From positions 1 to 62,356 of the forward strand of contig JBCDCH010000018.1 in the NCBI GenBank assembly GCA_039182125.1: a stretch of 62,356 nt of DNA. Direction: 5' to 3'. Positions 48,470 to 59,572 of this stretch are shown in pieces; within the stretch, counting starts at the first letter, position 1, and each line of letters opens with the position of its first letter. A program made the translations under genes and the position numbers. Source of the stretch: Planctomycetota bacterium. GTDB taxonomy: Bacteria > Planctomycetota > Phycisphaerae > Tepidisphaerales > Tepidisphaeraceae. The notes under the pieces are model-generated. The model was not told the origin of the DNA, ran no database searches, and was given only the letters and a program-made list of their open reading frames with translations.

Positions 48470-50533
48470 CTAATCCACTCGCAGTGCCGCTGCATGATCG
48501 GTTTCACGTGAAAGTTGCTCTGCTTCGTCAAGCTTTACGACGACCATTGTGACATCATCGTGGGGAGCGGCGTCGCCGGCCCATTTGTTGACGGCTTCAT
48601 GGATGGCGCCGGCGATCTCGTCGGCGGTGCCGCGGCGGTGGGCGCGGATGAGGTTTTGCAGGCGGTCCTTGCCGTAGAGTTCTTGTTGCGCGTTCTGGGT
48701 TTCCCAGATGCCGTCGGTGCCGAGCAGGATGATCGCGCCGGGCGGTAGCGGGCCGACGGCGTACTCGTCGTAAGCGACCGAGCCGACCACGCCGAGGGGA
48801 ACGTCGCCGCCTTCGGGCTCGTCGAACGTGTCGGTTTCCGGGCTGTAGATCATGGGCGCGTCATGCCCGGCGCTCGCCCAACGCATCGTTCGGTGCGTCG
48901 GGTCGAGCACTGCCAGAACCATGGTCATGAATCGCAGCCCGCCGGTGTCGGGTACCAGAAGTTCGTTGACATGCGTGAGCAGATCGGCGAGCGAGCCGGA
49001 GTCGCGTGCCCGGCTGCGCAGTGAGGCGCGGGCGGTGGTCATGAGCAGCGCGGCCGCAACGCCGTGACCCATCACGTCGCCCAACGCGAGCACGAGTTGA
49101 TTCTCGTCGCTCGTCGACAACACGTCGATGAAGTCGAAGTAGTCGCCGCCGGTTTCGTCGCAGTAAGCGCTGCGCCCCGCGATATCGAGGCCCGGTAGGC
49201 TTGGCGGACGGTTGGGCAGAAGCGATTGCTGCACCTCCATCGCCAAAGCCAAGCTCGATCGCAGCCGAAGGCGATCCTTGAGGTGGTCCTGCATCTCGTT
49301 GACCTCGTCGGCGACGTCGCGGAGTTCGGAAGCCACATCGAGCCGCAGGCGGGTGTCGAGGTCGCCGGTGCCCATTTGCTTGAGGTGGCCGGCGAGTTTG
49401 ATGATCGGGTGGGCGAGCTGGCGGGCGGCAATCACGCCGAGTAGCAGGGCCGCGAGCGTAGCCCCGATACCGGCGAACAACGACCAACGCCGCGCTTCGT
49501 AAACGCCGGCCATGAAGTCGATGTCCGGCACCACGGTGACGATGACCCACGGTAACTCGTGATCGGAACGAAACGGGAACGCGCTGACCCTGGCGCGTCT
49601 GCCGTTGACATCGATATCCAGTTGAGTCCCGTCCGGGGAGAGGGTCGCGTAGTCGCCGACCTGCCCACGCAGCGCCGCGGCGGCGACCCGGACGCTGGGG
49701 TCTTGTGCCTGCGCGCCGCGGATGCGATTGCCCTGGTCGTCGACGGTCGCCTGATTGACGCTGGTGCCGACGAGATGGCCCTCGTGGTTGATGACGAACG
49801 CCACGCCCGACTCGGCGATACGCAGGGATTGCAGAAAGGTGGTGATGTCGCCGAGCGTGACTTCGGTGTCCATGACGCCGATGAACTCGCCGGTTTCGTC
49901 GCGGACTTCCTGGGCGAAGCCGAGCCCGAGCACGCCACCTTCCCCGTCGGCGGCATTGGCGCGGACGTAGGAATAGACGTCGGTGAACGCCCCGTCGGGA
50001 TTGGCCACGCCCGTCTGATACCAGGGTCGCTGCGTCGGGTCATAGGCGTAACTGCCCGACAGCTTGGGCATGATCTCCCCGCTGCGCGAGAGCGGGTACT
50101 CCTCGATGTTCGGCCCGGTGAGTTCGTCCTTGATCGCGAACTCGTACTCGTCGCCGTAGCGGATGAGCCAAACGGTGTGGCCGTCGGGCGTCCCGAAGCA
50201 GAGACTCGAGATGCCGTCGACTTCGCGAAGTTGGGAGTTGAAGGAATCGGCCCAGCCACGCAGGTCGTTCGGGTTGAGCCGACCGGTCGCGATCAGGTGG
50301 GTGTTGAGCCCGTTGACGTTGGCGGCGATGTCCAGGAAATCATTCAGCCGGCCCTCAATGCGGCCGCCGACTTGGTCAACGATTTGGCTCGAAAGCTCAT
50401 CGACGGTGCGTCGTCCCTGGAGATACGACAGGCCGCCGAGCAACACCACCGCGAGCAACACCGGCACGGCCATGAGCAAGGGCGCGCTCAGGGCGATCGA
50501 AACGTTGGCAAGGAGGTGCCGCAGACGACGCAT
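48470..50533 (-). CDS. membrane sensor protein with dCache, HAMP and SpoIIE-type PP2C phosphatase domains
   Basis: A protein of 687 residues. The first membrane helix (about 14-38) is followed by a dCache-like sensor (about 50-320, with PDGHTVWLIRYGDEYEFAIK, RPWYQTGVANPDGAFTDVYS and GVMDTEVTLGDITTFLQSLR). A second helix (about 335-355) and a HAMP domain (RQLAHPIIKLAGHLKQMGTG) follow. The C-terminal SpoIIE/RsbU phosphatase (about 430-670) has LALGDVMGHGVAAALLMTTA, LLGTDGIWETQNA and HDDVTMVVVKLD, the metal-binding Asp residues. Such proteins dephosphorylate anti-anti-sigma factors in response to extracellular signals. The start at 50533 was chosen just before the first helix. rsfS is 69 bases upstream. 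Confidence 0.9.
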   Translation of the reverse strand: MRRLRHLLANVSIALSAPLLMAVPVLLAVVLLGGLSYLQGRRTVDELSSQIVDQVGGRIEGRLNDFLDIAANVNGLNTHLIATGRLNPNDLRGWADSFNSQLREVDGISSLCFGTPDGHTVWLIRYGDEYEFAIKDELTGPNIEEYPLSRSGEIMPKLSGSYAYDPTQRPWYQTGVANPDGAFTDVYSYVRANAADGEGGVLGLGFAQEVRDETGEFIGVMDTEVTLGDITTFLQSLRIAESGVAFVINHEGHLVGTSVNQATVDDQGNRIRGAQAQDPSVRVAAAALRGQVGDYATLSPDGTQLDIDVNGRRARVSAFPFRSDHELPWVIVTVVPDIDFMAGVYEARRWSLFAGIGATLAALLLGVIAARQLAHPIIKLAGHLKQMGTGDLDTRLRLDVASELRDVADEVNEMQDHLKDRLRLRSSLALAMEVQQSLLPNRPPSLPGLDIAGRSAYCDETGGDYFDFIDVLSTSDENQLVLALGDVMGHGVAAALLMTTARASLRSRARDSGSLADLLTHVNELLVPDTGGLRFMTMVLAVLDPTHRTMRWASAGHDAPMIYSPETDTFDEPEGGDVPLGVVGSVAYDEYAVGPLPPGAIILLGTDGIWETQNAQQELYGKDRLQNLIRAHRRGTADEIAGAIHEAVNKWAGDAAPHDDVTMVVVKLDEAEQLSRETDHAAALRVD

Positions 50534-50602
50534 CCGTGCAGGGTAAATCCCGATGCCCAAATCCCCAATCCCCGCGTGGAAGTTGCCTCGCAAAACGTCG
50601 CT

Positions 50603-51001
50603 TTAGCCGTCGCTGGAGCTGGGTATCTCTTCCCACGCAACGTCTTTCGCGTCGCCGTACAGATTGTCGAGGTCATAGAACTCGCGGGCGTCGGGGTCGA
50701 AGACGTGGGTGACAACGTCGATGAAATCGAGCGCGACCCAGTTCGAGGACTGGCCCGCCGAATCGCGGCGATGTCCGCCCATGTGGTCGAAGCCCGTTTC
50801 CTCGGCGACCTCGAACAGGCTCTTGACCACGGTCCGCATCTGCCGTTCGCTCGTGCCGGTACCCAGCACGATGAAGTCACAAATACTCGTCAGCCCGACG
50901 ACATCGAGAACACGCACGTTGGAGCAGCGATCATCCTTCATCGCTCGGGCCGCGGCGATGGCGAACGCGCGGGCTTGGTCGAGTTGTTCAGGAGAGCGCA
51001 T
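50603..51001 (-). CDS. rsfS: ribosome silencing factor RsfS
   Basis: A protein of 132 residues of the RsfS/Iojap family, which binds ribosomal protein uL14 and blocks subunit joining in starvation. Family features are [60 protein letters not shown] and [20 protein letters not shown], ending with [11 protein letters not shown]. The length is normal. It stands upstream of the SpoIIE-type phosphatase gene on the same strand and downstream of the hppA terminator. nadD, a usual neighbour elsewhere, is not present. Confidence 0.94.
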   Translation of the reverse strand: MRSPEQLDQARAFAIAAARAMKDDRCSNVRVLDVVGLTSICDFIVLGTGTSERQMRTVVKSLFEVAEETGFDHMGGHRRDSAGQSSNWVALDFIDVVTHVFDPDAREFYDLDNLYGDAKDVAWEEIPSSSDG

Positions 51002-51047
51002 GCACGAGTGTAGGAAATCCCGGTAACCAAATCCCGAACCGCAAACG

Positions 51048-51080
51048 CGGAACCCGCCACGACAATCGTGGCGGGTTCCG
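51048..51080 (-). terminator. intrinsic terminator after hppA
   Basis: A 15-base stem, CGGAACCCGCCACGA (51048-51062) with TCGTGGCGGGTTCCG (51066-51080), loop CAA. It starts 28 bases past the hppA stop in the direction of transcription. The following bases on the minus strand are only mildly T-rich. Confidence 0.8.
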
Positions 51081-51107
51081 AAACTGCGCGAAGATCAGGC
51101 TTTCGGC

Positions 51108-53309
<2,202 letters not shown>

Positions 53310-53487
53310 GCGTGGGTTCTCCTCGGATTGTCGGCGTGAATGGTCGCCCGAAAAGCCAACAACGGCGACCGATGGCCGCCGTCGGGGGTTCCGTTGGGAT
53401 TCAAGGTTATATCACCGTGACACGCGTCCGCCAAACCACCGCACCCGCAAACCGCGACCCGACGCCACGGTTGAAGTCGGCGGTTAG

Positions 53488-55095
53488 TCAGACTTGATCG
53501 AGCAGTTCGAGCCGACGACCGATGCGCTCGAGGTAAGCGCCGAACTCCTGAGCTTCGGATGTGAACTCGTACCCGAACGGGTCGCGCTCGGCCGCGATGC
53601 GGCTACGACGGACAACATCCAGCGCGACATCCGCCGGCACCTGACCGGCGTCGAACCGGCCCGGCTCAAGGCCGACCGTGGTGAGAATGAACGGCTCGGT
53701 GTGGTACCGCGTAAGATACTGAGCGAGTTTTACGCTGGCGATCGCGTAAGACTCTCGGGCTTGCCGGGCCAACGCCGACCGCTCGGCCGGGTCCGTGGAT
53801 TGGGTGAGACGCAGGTATGCCGCATCCGCGACCGCATACGCCCGCAGCGCCGACATCCACGTCAGGTCGTCGAGATACACCAGACGATCGCCGGGGAAAC
53901 GATCGATGTGCTCGGCGAAGCGTTCGCTGGACGCGTCGAGTAGTTCGATGACCCGCTCGGTCTGCCAGAGTGTTTCGTCGAACAAAGCGGTCCGCAGTAA
54001 GCCGGTCGGAGGGATTTCGGCGGTGAAGGTTTCACGTTGCTCGGACGTCTCCGGCTCCGGTGCATTGACGTACTCCAACTCCGCCACCCGGGCCTGCTCG
54101 AACGCACCCTCGGCCCACTCACGTAATGCTAACGCCGGCCGCGCACTGATCACGCGTGGCGATAGCTGCGCATGCTTTTGCTCCTGTTCGATCTGCAGCA
54201 TGAGCGCTTGGCTGAAGTAGTCGTAGGCGAACGCATGGGCCGGGACGCCGTAGGGAAACGGCCCGAACGGGCGGAGGTGGGCGAGATCACGGCCGTTGGG
54301 CAACTGCCCGGCGGGCAGGAGTTGTCCGTCGGCGTCGAGCACCGAGGCATGCCGGTCGTCGGTACCCATCTGGCGTGTCTCGCGTTCAACACCGGGCCCG
54401 TCGAACGTGTCTCCGATGAGTTCGGCATCGCTTCGACGCAACGTGACTGCTTGACGGTCGCCTTGGACGGCCCGGAAGGAAAGGGCGATCGTGCTCACGC
54501 CGGCCGCCCGGGCGGTCTGGCGAAACTCATCGAGGCGATCGGTCGGAAACGTGAACCGCACGAGTTCTTCGGTCGCCTTGGTCTCCTTGCGCAGCCGCTG
54601 GTCGTAGAACACACGGTTGTTGTCGAGGCCGAGCTTCTGGAAGTAGACCTGACCGATGATCTCCTTGATGTCGACATCCGGCCGACGTTCGGCGTCGACG
54701 TCCTGGGCGTAGTCGATCGCGTCGAGGATGATCGCGTACTTGGTCGGCAGCGACGCGACCTGTGCCGACTGGTTGTACGCCTTGTTCCAGGATTGGTAGA
54801 TGTGCACCGAGTCGAACTGCGGCTGGAGCATGCGGATCAACTCGAGCTTGGTGTCGAAGTCGGCCAAGTCGCGTGCGGTCTTTTGGTTTTCCGTCGACGT
54901 CCAGAGCATCATCGTCAAAGGTCCCCGGAAGCCGCCCAGCAGCAGGCCCAGCGCGAACGAATCGAGCCGAGCCAGCGTCTGGCCGGCGGTCACGTCAGCG
55001 CGACGGTGGTTGATGTGGGAACGGACCAGCCCCGACGCGAGCAAGCTCAACACCAGCACGGCCACCAACAGAGGCAAGGGGAGCGACTTTCTCAT
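53488..55095 (-). CDS. membrane-anchored protein partner of the ABC-2 permease, unknown
   Basis: A protein of 535 residues with one N-terminal membrane helix (about 6-24, LPLPLLVAVLVLSLLASGLV). The rest is extracytoplasmic and mostly helical, including DFDTKLELIRMLQPQFDSVH, YNQSAQVASLPTKYAIILDA and YAVADAAYLRLTQSTDPAER. TPR-like spacing is visible but no domain is certain. It overlaps the upstream permease gene by 4 bases (ATGA, 55092-55095), so the two products work together. The start at 55095 is the ATG of this overlap; a longer frame upstream lies within the permease gene. Confidence 0.7.
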   Translation of the reverse strand: MRKSLPLPLLVAVLVLSLLASGLVRSHINHRRADVTAGQTLARLDSFALGLLLGGFRGPLTMMLWTSTENQKTARDLADFDTKLELIRMLQPQFDSVHIYQSWNKAYNQSAQVASLPTKYAIILDAIDYAQDVDAERRPDVDIKEIIGQVYFQKLGLDNNRVFYDQRLRKETKATEELVRFTFPTDRLDEFRQTARAAGVSTIALSFRAVQGDRQAVTLRRSDAELIGDTFDGPGVERETRQMGTDDRHASVLDADGQLLPAGQLPNGRDLAHLRPFGPFPYGVPAHAFAYDYFSQALMLQIEQEQKHAQLSPRVISARPALALREWAEGAFEQARVAELEYVNAPEPETSEQRETFTAEIPPTGLLRTALFDETLWQTERVIELLDASSERFAEHIDRFPGDRLVYLDDLTWMSALRAYAVADAAYLRLTQSTDPAERSALARQARESYAIASVKLAQYLTRYHTEPFILTTVGLEPGRFDAGQVPADVALDVVRRSRIAAERDPFGYEFTSEAQEFGAYLERIGRRLELLDQV

Positions 55096-57137
55096 ACCGC
55101 GACCTCCTTGGTCCGCAGCCGAACATACGCGACCACCAACAACGGCAACGCGAACACCAGCACGACCAGCATCGACTCGCTCAGGACGGAAAGCGGAACC
55201 GACTGGCCTGCCTCGATCCACGTCGCCGCGTCAAACTTGCTCAAGTCCGGCAGTAGTGACGCGAAGCCGACGGTCAGTCGGTTGAGCCACTCCGCCGCGT
55301 TCTCGGCGACGGCCGCTTCGGCACCGGCGCCGTCGGAGAACAGATCGCCGGCGACCTTCTGACCGAAGCCAGGCTGCATGATGTCGCCGAGTTGATCGAC
55401 CGCCCACCGGCTCAGCAACACGCACAACGACACCACGATCGCGATCGGCCAGCTCACGAACGTGCTCGCAAACACCCCGACCGTCGTGACGAGGATGCTC
55501 ATCAGCCAGAGCGCGACGAAGCCCTTGAAAAGGTTGAACAAGTACGGCTGTCGATCCGTGATGGCGGCCACGGAGAAGTCGCCGAACTCGACGATGTTGC
55601 CCGGCGTGCGGTTCTCGAGAATCAGATCGAACTGTCCGCCGGCAACAGCTTCGCCGGGTGCCGAGAAGAAGAGTGGTTGGTTGGTCTCGGGGTAAACGAG
55701 AATCGGCTCGCTGACGAAGCCGGTATCGCGGTTGCGAAACCGGGCGGCCATCACGGTCAAGGCTGACGATTCCTGAACCTCGCCGCTGCGTTGAACGCCG
55801 GCACGCATTTCGATCGGCAAGCCACCGTCGATCAGGGTCGGCTCGTCGACGTTCTGAAACCGGAACACGGCAACGAACTCGCCGGCGTCGGTCGCCACGA
55901 GCTGCTGCCCGAGTCGGCCGGGCCGGCCGCGGACCAGCGGCCCCAGCGGGCGAAACTGCTCAAGGTTCGGGCTGGGTTGTTCGTTTTCCGAACGGACCAA
56001 GTGAGCGTCGAGGTCCTGGCCCTCCGGGACTTCGCCGGCTTGCGGAATGAAGAACTGCAACGCGTCGGGCGGCAGCACGATCCGGTAGCCCCCGCCGCCG
56101 TCGATCTTCGCGAAGAACGGCATGCCCGCTGGCAATGCAACCAGCTTGGCGATGTCGTCGGCCGAGAGGCGGTGGAACACCCGTTCCTGCCCCCGGGCAT
56201 CGGCGAGTTGGACCCGGCCGTTGCGCGTCAGGCGATTTGGAGCGATGAGTGTGAACCCGTCGGCGTCGAGGAAGGACACCGTCAGGGAAGGGGCGGTTTC
56301 CACGTCCCCGACGATCGACTCCCACCCGGCACGAAGTCCCACGAACACGCCGGTCGAACCGGGCTCGGAGTCCGGCGCGTCGGGCGGCGTCCAGTCGGCG
56401 GGGTCATAGATGAAAGGCACGATCGCGTCGCTCTCGCCGCCACGCATCGCCCGGGGTGCCGACGCATCGAGTGGCGGCACCTGCGCGTAAAACTGCAAGT
56501 CCTCCGGCACGGCCAGCGACCGTGACGCCAACAGCCCGACACTCGCGTAGTGCTCCAGCACCGCCTGCCGGGCAACGTCCGGGCCGGCTTCGATCTCGGC
56601 CGCGATCGACCGTTGATACAGCCCGCTGGAGATCGACACGAACGCCAGCGTGAACGCGAGCATGATCAGCAACATCGCCGCGGTCGTTAGGCTGAAGCCG
56701 ACGATTTTGCCGAGCAGAATCTCCAGCCGCGTCGCGGGTTTGGTCACGACGGTGAAGATGACCTTGCTCTCCATGTCGCGGGGCAGGTTCGTGCAGCTGA
56801 GCACGATCGCGGTGAGCATGACGGTGACGCCGGTGGCGAAGTAGCAGAACTTGTTGAGTTGGCGGATCGCGTCGGCCGGGTCGACGGCCTGGATGATGAG
56901 CGAGAGTCCGAGGATGCTGAGCATCGCGACCGGCGTGATCCACAGCACCTTGCGGCGGATCGATTCCTTGAATGCCACGTCCGCCACGGCGAAAACGCAC
57001 CGCAACGAGAACCGCTTCAGATCGCGAAAGCCGTAGACGCCCAGCCCGAGCACGACGATCAGCCCGCCGACCCACCACGCGAGGTGATCGCCGACGATCG
57101 GCGGCAGGAAGCTCAATGCCAACAGGGGGGGAACCAT
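55092..57137 (-). CDS. ABC-2 type transporter permease with large extracytoplasmic insert
   Basis: A protein of 681 residues. Two helices lie near the start (about 3-40). The ABC-2 type core follows with CVFAVADVAFKESIRRKVLW, TPVAMLSILGLSLIIQAVDP and SKVIFTVVTKPATRLEILLG near residue 140, which is the hallmark of this permease group. A soluble insert of about 320 residues (about 190-510) with beta-rich sequence precedes the last helices (LWLMSILVTTVGVFASTFVS, AIVVSLCVLLSRWAVDQLGD, LVVLVFALPLLVVAYVRLRT). No ATPase gene is next to it in the window. It overlaps the downstream partner gene by 4 bases. The substrate is unknown. Confidence 0.8.
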   Translation of the reverse strand: MVPPLLALSFLPPIVGDHLAWWVGGLIVVLGLGVYGFRDLKRFSLRCVFAVADVAFKESIRRKVLWITPVAMLSILGLSLIIQAVDPADAIRQLNKFCYFATGVTVMLTAIVLSCTNLPRDMESKVIFTVVTKPATRLEILLGKIVGFSLTTAAMLLIMLAFTLAFVSISSGLYQRSIAAEIEAGPDVARQAVLEHYASVGLLASRSLAVPEDLQFYAQVPPLDASAPRAMRGGESDAIVPFIYDPADWTPPDAPDSEPGSTGVFVGLRAGWESIVGDVETAPSLTVSFLDADGFTLIAPNRLTRNGRVQLADARGQERVFHRLSADDIAKLVALPAGMPFFAKIDGGGGYRIVLPPDALQFFIPQAGEVPEGQDLDAHLVRSENEQPSPNLEQFRPLGPLVRGRPGRLGQQLVATDAGEFVAVFRFQNVDEPTLIDGGLPIEMRAGVQRSGEVQESSALTVMAARFRNRDTGFVSEPILVYPETNQPLFFSAPGEAVAGGQFDLILENRTPGNIVEFGDFSVAAITDRQPYLFNLFKGFVALWLMSILVTTVGVFASTFVSWPIAIVVSLCVLLSRWAVDQLGDIMQPGFGQKVAGDLFSDGAGAEAAVAENAAEWLNRLTVGFASLLPDLSKFDAATWIEAGQSVPLSVLSESMLVVLVFALPLLVVAYVRLRTKEVAV

Positions 57138-57191
57138 GGGGCGATCATGTTAGGGGTTGTCCGCCCGCGATGGCGTGCCGAGGATGCGTCC

Positions 57192-57920
57192 ATGACACGC
57201 ATGCTTGCCCTGATGGTGTTTTCGGTGCTCGGCTGTGCCACTGAGTCGCCCGAGCGCTTCTCGGTCGATTCGGTGACGGCGGAGCAGCGGATCGCCGAGC
57301 TGCGCGAGATGCCGGTCAAGCTCGAGCGACCCGTCGTGATCCTCGACGGCTTTCTCGATCCGGGCGTCGGGTCGCTCGCCTACCGCAAGGAGATTCGCGA
57401 GATCACCGGCGACGACCGGGTGCTGCGGGTTGCGTTCTTTACGGCCGGCTCGCTTGCCGAGTGCCGGGACAAGGCGCTGGCCGCGATCGAGGAGGCGTTC
57501 CCCGGCGAGCCGGTCGACATCATCGGCATCTCCATGGGCGGGGCGGTCGCGTTCTTCGTCGCCGACACCGACGACGTGGAGGTCGAGCGGATCTTCACGC
57601 TCAGCAGCCCGCTGCGTGGGGCATCGCTGGCGAACCTGCCGACGTGGATGACGCTGCAAAAGGAGATGCGACCCGGCTCGGACGCGATGAACCTGTTAGC
57701 CGAGATGATCGAACGCTTCGACGGCCAACGCGTTCACTACGCCGGCGTCTCTGACAAGACGGTGAAGCAGGAGGAAGCCGCCCCCGCCGGCGAGTCGGCG
57801 TACGTCCTCCCGAACGACGGCCCGGCCCGCTTCGGCCACACCGGCGTCATCCGCGACCCTCGTGTCCGGCTCGACATTTTCCTGCGTCTACGCGACGCCG
57901 AGCCGATCACGAAGGAGTGA
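57192..57920 (+). CDS. lipoprotein alpha/beta hydrolase
   Basis: A protein of 242 residues. The N-terminus MTRMLALMVFSVLGCATESP contains a lipobox (VLGC). The body reads as an alpha/beta hydrolase: PVVILDGFLDPGVGSLAYRK, VDIIGISMGGAVAFFVADTD with the nucleophile Ser in GISMG, SSPLRGASLANLP and a late GPARFGHTGVIRDPRVRLDI with the probable catalytic His. Substrate unknown; lipases and esterases are possible. The start at 57192 was chosen because the lipobox follows it, and the upstream in-frame extension overlaps the divergent permease gene. The permease start is 54 bases away. Confidence 0.8.
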   Translation: MTRMLALMVFSVLGCATESPERFSVDSVTAEQRIAELREMPVKLERPVVILDGFLDPGVGSLAYRKEIREITGDDRVLRVAFFTAGSLAECRDKALAAIEEAFPGEPVDIIGISMGGAVAFFVADTDDVEVERIFTLSSPLRGASLANLPTWMTLQKEMRPGSDAMNLLAEMIERFDGQRVHYAGVSDKTVKQEEAAPAGESAYVLPNDGPARFGHTGVIRDPRVRLDIFLRLRDAEPITKE

Positions 57921-57987
57921 GAATTTCGGGGGTTCTCGCGATCGGTGTCGCTGCGTACTTTGACGAGCATCTAACCAAGGAACACCC

Positions 57988-58572
57988 ATGACGCTTCTAT
58001 CCCGCACTTTCGTGATCGCTTCGATTTCCACCTGCCTGCTCTTCGTCGCCGCGGCGGCGCAGCAAGCGCGGTCCTACGTCATCGACCCGGTCCACTCGGC
58101 GGTCGTGTTCAAGATTGAGTGGGGCGGTCTTTCGCCATTCTACGGCACCTTCGACAGCATGTCCGGCAGTGTTCAGTACGCCGGCACGCCCGAGTCGCTC
58201 GTGGTCGAGATGACCCTGCCGGTGGCGAGCATCGACAGCGCCAACGAGCAACGCGACCAGCACCTCAAGAGCGCCGACTACTTCAACGCCCGCGAGTTCC
58301 CGGAGATCACCTTCGTCTCCACCGGCGTGACCGCCAACGACGACGGCACCCACACCCTCGCCGGTGACCTCACCTTGCTGGGCGTGACCAAGCCGATCGA
58401 GGCGACCATCCACTCGCTCAAGGCCGGCCCGCGGCGCGGCGGTGACGGCGTCGGCGGCGACATCACCTTCACCATCAACCGCTCCGAGTTCGGCATGACC
58501 GAGGGCATCGAAGCCGGCGCCCTCGGCGACGAAGTCACCATCATGGTCGGTCTCCAGAGCGTGGCTCAATAA
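57988..58572 (+). CDS. YceI family periplasmic protein
   Basis: A protein of 194 residues with a signal peptide (ISTCLLFVAAAAQQA). The lipocalin-like YceI domain shows YVIDPVHSAVVFKIEWGGLS at the start, GTFDSMSGSVQYAG, RDQHLKSADYFNAREFPEIT near residue 90, HTLAGDLTLLGVTKPIEATI, and FTINRSEFGMTEGIEAGALG at the end. YceI proteins bind polyisoprenoid or amphiphilic molecules in the periplasm. AAGGA precedes the ATG. It is followed after 9 bases by a membrane protein gene on the same strand, with which it may be cotranscribed. Confidence 0.93.
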   Translation: MTLLSRTFVIASISTCLLFVAAAAQQARSYVIDPVHSAVVFKIEWGGLSPFYGTFDSMSGSVQYAGTPESLVVEMTLPVASIDSANEQRDQHLKSADYFNAREFPEITFVSTGVTANDDGTHTLAGDLTLLGVTKPIEATIHSLKAGPRRGGDGVGGDITFTINRSEFGMTEGIEAGALGDEVTIMVGLQSVAQ

Positions 58573-58581
58573 CTCGCCGAC

Positions 58582-59481
58582 GTGACCGACGCCGACCTGA
58601 TCATCAAGGGACTCAACGCGACATGGCCGGCACTCGTGCTGGCCGTGTTGCTCGGCGCTTCGGCGTTGAAGTTCCCGCGTGTCGGACCGTGGGCGGCCGC
58701 AACGGCTGCGGCGGGGGGCATGCTCATCTCGCTGCGGTGGTTCGGGGGCGAGCGGTTCGACCGTTGGATGTGGGTGGTGCCGACGATGATCGCTTGGTCG
58801 GTCGCGGCGGCGATGCTAACGTTGCTCGCCGACGATGATGAGGCGATCGACGAACCGCCGAGATACCCGGCGGTGAAGATCGTCACTTCGTTGGTGTTCG
58901 CCCTGGTCGCGATGACGTTGGCGTCGTTCACGCTCTACGACGGCGACGGGCCGGACCGCGCGGTGCCGGTGTTGCTGGTGCCAATCGTGCTGGCGGCGGT
59001 GGCGGGTTCACCGAAGGTGGCTCATCGCATGGACGCGATCGGCGTCGCGGCCGCACTCGGCTGCGGGGCGTTGTGCATCCTGCTCGTCGGCAACGACACG
59101 TTTTTCCACACGTTCCTCGCGCTGCCCACGGTCGCGGGCGTCTTCGCCTTGCTCGCGGTGTTCAAGCCCAAGCTCGCCCGGGCTTCGTGGGTGCTGCTGC
59201 CGGGGCTGGCCATCGCGGTCGCGGTGGCGTGGAACTCGAACATCGACGTGCCGGATCACATCGTGATTGCATTGCTGGTGATCGGTTACTGCCCCGTGCT
59301 GCTCGCGTTGGCACCGCCGCCGGCGTCGGCCTGGCTGCCGGGCGTGCTCGTCTCGGTCATCGCGGTGTCGGCGCTCGGCTACGCTCTGCTCAACACCGAC
59401 CTCTCCGGCTACGGCATCGGCTCGCCACCACCGGCCGACACGACCGATATCACCGACCCCAACTTCGACTGGGGTTACTGA
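58582..59481 (+). CDS. multi-pass membrane protein, unknown
   Basis: A protein of 299 residues with about eight to nine hydrophobic helices, from PALVLAVLLGASALKFPRVG near residue 16 to LPGVLVSVIAVSALGYALLN near residue 265. No motif or family is recognised. Charged residues are few, mostly at loops (RWFGGERFDRWMW, DDDEAIDEPPRYPAVK). It begins with GTG 9 bases after the YceI gene. The end is followed by a long palindromic hairpin (59489-59568). Confidence 0.65.
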   Translation: MTDADLIIKGLNATWPALVLAVLLGASALKFPRVGPWAAATAAAGGMLISLRWFGGERFDRWMWVVPTMIAWSVAAAMLTLLADDDEAIDEPPRYPAVKIVTSLVFALVAMTLASFTLYDGDGPDRAVPVLLVPIVLAAVAGSPKVAHRMDAIGVAAALGCGALCILLVGNDTFFHTFLALPTVAGVFALLAVFKPKLARASWVLLPGLAIAVAVAWNSNIDVPDHIVIALLVIGYCPVLLALAPPPASAWLPGVLVSVIAVSALGYALLNTDLSGYGIGSPPPADTTDITDPNFDWGY

Positions 59482-59488
59482 ACCTTCT

Positions 59489-59568
59489 CCATTTTGCGGT
59501 CGCAGTGCAGCCGCACGTTGGGTGACGTGCGAAGCCCAACAGGCGGCTGCGCCGCGGCCGCAAAATGG
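59489..59568. repeat. long palindromic hairpin between convergent genes
   Basis: Arms 59489-59522 and 59535-59568 pair nearly perfectly (CCATTTTGCGG...GCAGCCGC...GTTGGG with CCCAAC...GCGGCTGC...CCGCAAAATGG), with three mismatches in the outer 26 bases. The loop is about 12 bases. It lies between the 58582-59481 gene and the convergent MoxR-type gene. It may be a bidirectional terminator or an interspersed palindrome. Confidence 0.75.
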
Positions 59569-59572
59569 ATGA

